Shown: positions 60,803 through 64,000 of the stretch, one piece after another
Layout of the letters: each line of letters begins with the position of its first letter
Position numbering within the stretch: the stretch's first letter is position 1
Assembly (NCBI GenBank): GCA_002943765.1
Contig: PQWQ01000009.1
Span: forward strand, 992,001-1,056,000
Direction: 5' to 3'
Length of the DNA: 64,000 nucleotides
Origin: Psoroptes ovis
Taxonomy: Eukaryota; Arthropoda; Arachnida; Sarcoptiformes; Psoroptidae
The notes under the pieces: generated by a model
Told to the model about the DNA's origin: nothing
Databases searched by the model: none
The model's input: only the letters and a program-made list of their open reading frames with translations
Made by a program: the position numbers and the translations under genes

Positions 60803-61200
60803 TAAATATCTTAAATACGTCGTCTATTTAACCTAGAATCTAAATTTCAACCCAGTTTCAAGGGAAAATCATTCAAATTTTCATGACGTATTAATACGTC
60901 TTTATCTTTTTTCACATTTTAACCAATAACGTAGTAGTACGTCGTATTGCAAGTATATATGCTAATGCCGGCGTTTGATAGCAACAACATTAATTTTTCA
61001 CAAGCATTTTTCGGCCAAAACCTGTTACTAATCATGATAGATTGAATCGCTTGATATGCACGTTTATCATGCTAGGCCAATGGCTTTAACCAACTTTAAC
61101 AGGTTAAAGCTTAGCATATTTTTTGAGCTTTCATTTTTGCTATGGCTGACTTGAAGCTATTTTTTTTTCGGGTATTTACCCGAACAAATTGTGACAATAA
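60803..61200. other. Cluster of perfect inverted repeats
   Basis: A 16-bp palindrome (60885-60900, GACGTATTAATACGTC), a 9-bp stem with 10-base loop (61083-61110, GCTTTAACC / GGTTAAAGC) and a 7-bp stem with 4-base loop (61167-61184, TTCGGGT / ACCCGAA). TACGTCGT occurs twice (about 60815 and 60954). Confidence 0.6.
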
Positions 61201-64000
61201 TTCATTTATCTATTTTTTTCTGGTATCTTTCACCGAAAAAAAGCATATGCATACACACACACACGCACACACACCCATATACCCATGAAAATAATCATTT
61301 ATTATTAAATTTTTTCTGGCTGTTTGCATTTTCTGGTATCTTTCATTCATCCTTGATGATATGATGCATGCAACATATCTGTAGAAGACAATTGTGTGTT
61401 ATGGAAAATTTCTGTGTGAGTTTTTTGGTTTCTGTCATTATAAATTATTGAATTTAATTTAATTTATTACTTTTTATAATTCCATTATTATCATTATTTC
61501 GATCGAAATTGTCATAATGGATTATATAATGTTGATCGGCCATACGCACATACAAAGATTATAATCTATTTATTATAAATGTTCATTTTGAAACATTAAC
61601 CAAAACTTGTTGATTGTAATCTTTGAATTTTTTGATAATTTTTGACCCTAAACAATTCACAATCACTGTTTAAATTTTTCAAAAAGTTACTCGTATCTGT
61701 GTATTGCATTCATGTTTTGTACAATCAATTTTCAGAGCCACATTTGCTCTAATTTATTTTTGAATGTTTTCATTTGTTTTTCTTTTTTTTTTTTTTGCTT
61801 CATCATCATCATTATTGTTATCATTATTACTGTTTAATGTATATTGCAATTACGTTGTCTAAAAAAATTCATATTTTTTTGTTAATATTTTTTAAAGGCT
61901 TATACCTTTGTAAAAATATTTCTGTTTTTTCACTGATTTTTCTCTTCATGAAAAACATTAGTTTTTTAATTGGTAATTTATTTGATTCATTTGCATACAA
62001 TTAGTGTGTCTGTTCTGTTTTTACATTGATGCTGTTGCTGCTTCTGAAGCATAATCTTATGAACCCTGACAAATTTGAAATAAAGTTAAAATTTCCAAAG
62101 AAAATGAGATTAAAATTTTTCTTGTTTTTTGTTCTATTTCGCGGTCCCAAAGAGTTTTCCAATAATAACAATCGCTTCCATTAAAGTCTTTAGTTTTTTC
62201 GCTTTTTGCTTGACTTTAAATAATTGATTCAAAAAATTGAATCAATTTGCCAATTCGTGTTCAATTTTGGGCCAATATTGATAACATAAATAATTGTCGA
62301 CTTTGAAGAGAGAAAGGGTTGAATATTTTGGAAAAAATGATGATGATACAATATTTTTTGTTTGTTTGTCCTGTCCTGTCCCAGTACATCCATTGTTTGT
62401 TTTTATTAATTATGAACTATTTGAATGAATGTTTTTAGTAGGTTATTGTTTCTGTCAAAATCAATGAAGAATGTATTATTATTATTAATCAATTATTTTT
62501 ATCGATTCAATAATGCTAATAGAATGCACCGAAATAATTAATTAATTAATTAATTAAAAGACATAATTAACCTTTTGGTGTGCTATATAATAATACTCAT
62601 ATGATTATCGATAATTTGCATCATCTGCTGCAAATTAGTTCTTTGTAGCCGATTATTCATTGTTCAGAATCAATTTTTCATTATTTGATTTGCCATATTC
62701 ATTCAATATATTCATTTATTAAATGAAATGAATGAAATGTTAAGGTCTATTCAAATATCAATACGTGTATGAGGTGAGTGTTTGTGTCGCACATTGAATC
62801 AATGAATTGTTTAAAGCTATAATTTTGCCAGATCATAAATAAAACAAATAAAAAAGTGAATGAAAGAATGATTTATTTATTCGTCGAATTTTTTTCCATG
62901 TTTTATTTTGAATCATATCAATGTGTTTCGTTGTTTTTTGTTTTTTTCTTGTTTCTATCGGTATTTATAGATGCTTTTCCATTCATAAATGAGTATTTAT
63001 TGCATCAAATAATAATAAATAAAAATATTCGAAACATATTTAACATGTAAATCCTATTATATTTATGCGTATTTGAATATATTTAAATTCATCATTTCTC
63101 GTTTAACAAATACTGAAAAAAAACAACAACAAAAAAACATTAAAATCATATTATCAATGTCGTCGAATATTGCTGATCCTAATATATTTCCATATTCAAT
63201 TCCTGTTGTTTTCACTGGTGAAACTTTAATTTTCATTCGACCAGTGTGGTACCATACATTGCAATGGACCAACCAATAGCAATGAATGGTTGATCTATGT
63301 TTGATCACCACCATTTCCTCTTGGCTTATGATCTTATTATCATTTGTTGTTGTTTCTGATCGTTGTTTTGTAACTTTTTTTTCTGTTTATTTTGATTTAT
63401 ATTGGCCCGTACAGTGATCACTATTTGATTGATCGATTGATTTCAAAAATATATACGAAAAATTATTTGCAATTATTTTTTGTGCTATCGATGTTGCTCT
63501 ATATCGATGATCGATCTAAATTTATTTGCGATTCATTCTCTAAACTTTCATGTTTTCCATGATTTTTCAAAACATGTAAATCAATTGAATATCTTTGCCT
63601 AATATATGCTGCAGGATTAAAATGAATTTCATTGAGAAATTCCAATACGAATTCAAAATTGAATCAAAATATCAAATTATTATTAAACTTCACAAAGAAT
63701 TCACATATGGTTTATACACACTATCGAATCGTATTCAAATTAAATCATTCATGTTACAAATGATTTATAAAAGTTGATTTATATAAAACTTTTTTATTTC
63801 TTAAAGAATTCTTCAAGAATTTAAAAATTTTGATCTTGTTTTGTTATACTCGAAATTCTTGAATTTATTCAAATGTAAATTATTTTTTTCTTCCAATTCA
63901 TTCATTCATTCATTCATTAATTTATTCATTCATTCATTTATTTCTTTGAAAAAAGAATTTTTCAACAAACGATAGTTTCAATATTTGTTTGCAGTGCATA
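61201..64000. other. Intergenic to window end
   Basis: A+T-rich with CA runs (61255-61275), TTAATTAA repeats (about 62537-62557) and (ATTC)n at 63898-63945. Short ORFs (for example at 63595-63777) lack any domain. Nothing recognised. Confidence 0.35.

Noticed and set aside
1..64000. tRNA or snRNA genes
   Set aside because: I looked for B-box-like GGTTCGAATCC and U1-type strings; the only GGTTCGA hits are in the LTRs. By-eye search is not exhaustive; a covariance-model scan would decide.

Overview
The window looks like nuclear DNA of a small arthropod, most probably an acariform (astigmatid-type) mite. It is very A+T rich. The genes are split by short introns (many about 55-90 bp) with GT..AG borders, coding regions carry runs of Asn, Gln and Ser, and the protein families are animal ones. 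The genus is an inference. There is no sign of bacterial operons, CRISPR arrays or rRNA, and I recognised no tRNA.

Layout: 1-990 is the 3' end of a p190-type RhoGAP gene (+). From 2.1 to 7.6 kb there are three minus-strand genes: a cysteine-rich membrane protein, a two-Ig-domain membrane protein, and a four-repeat protein I do not recognise. A 1.29-kb mariner transposon with a frameshifted transposase lies at 9.4-10.7 kb. From 11.2 to 14.8 kb there is an aldo-keto reductase with a signal sequence and a FAXDC2-like sterol/fatty-acid hydroxylase (both -). At 15.4-16.4 kb is a collapsed BEL/Pao LTR retrotransposon. About 11 kb without recognisable genes follows, then a divergent BET double-bromodomain gene (27.8-30.7 kb, +). 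From 33.0 to 42.6 kb come a class I terpene synthase of the microbial type (-), an NRF-6-like membrane acyltransferase (+), a glutaminyl-peptide cyclotransferase (-) and a second secreted-type aldo-keto reductase (-). A secreted lipase with long low-complexity extensions (-) fills 44.3-48.6 kb. From 48.6 to 64.0 kb I see no protein gene, only small mobile elements, inverted repeats and possible noncoding first exons.

The most interesting locus is the terpene synthase. It has every catalytic signature of the bacterial/fungal class (DDxxD, a pyrophosphate-sensor Arg exactly 46 residues before the NSE triad, NSE, RY), yet it is split by three introns among ordinary animal genes. That suggests an old horizontal transfer that was kept in a mite. 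Several neighbours (two aldo-keto reductases, QPCT, the lipase, the NRF-like acyltransferase) have N-terminal signal sequences and probably work in the secretory route, but I see no proof that they form a pathway with the synthase.

A second theme is a family of about 80-bp hairpin MITEs with TA target duplications (ten copies, two tight triplets flanking the lipase gene). Their arms differ between copies but still pair within each copy. Most exon borders below were checked for reading-phase consistency by hand; none is confirmed by transcripts.
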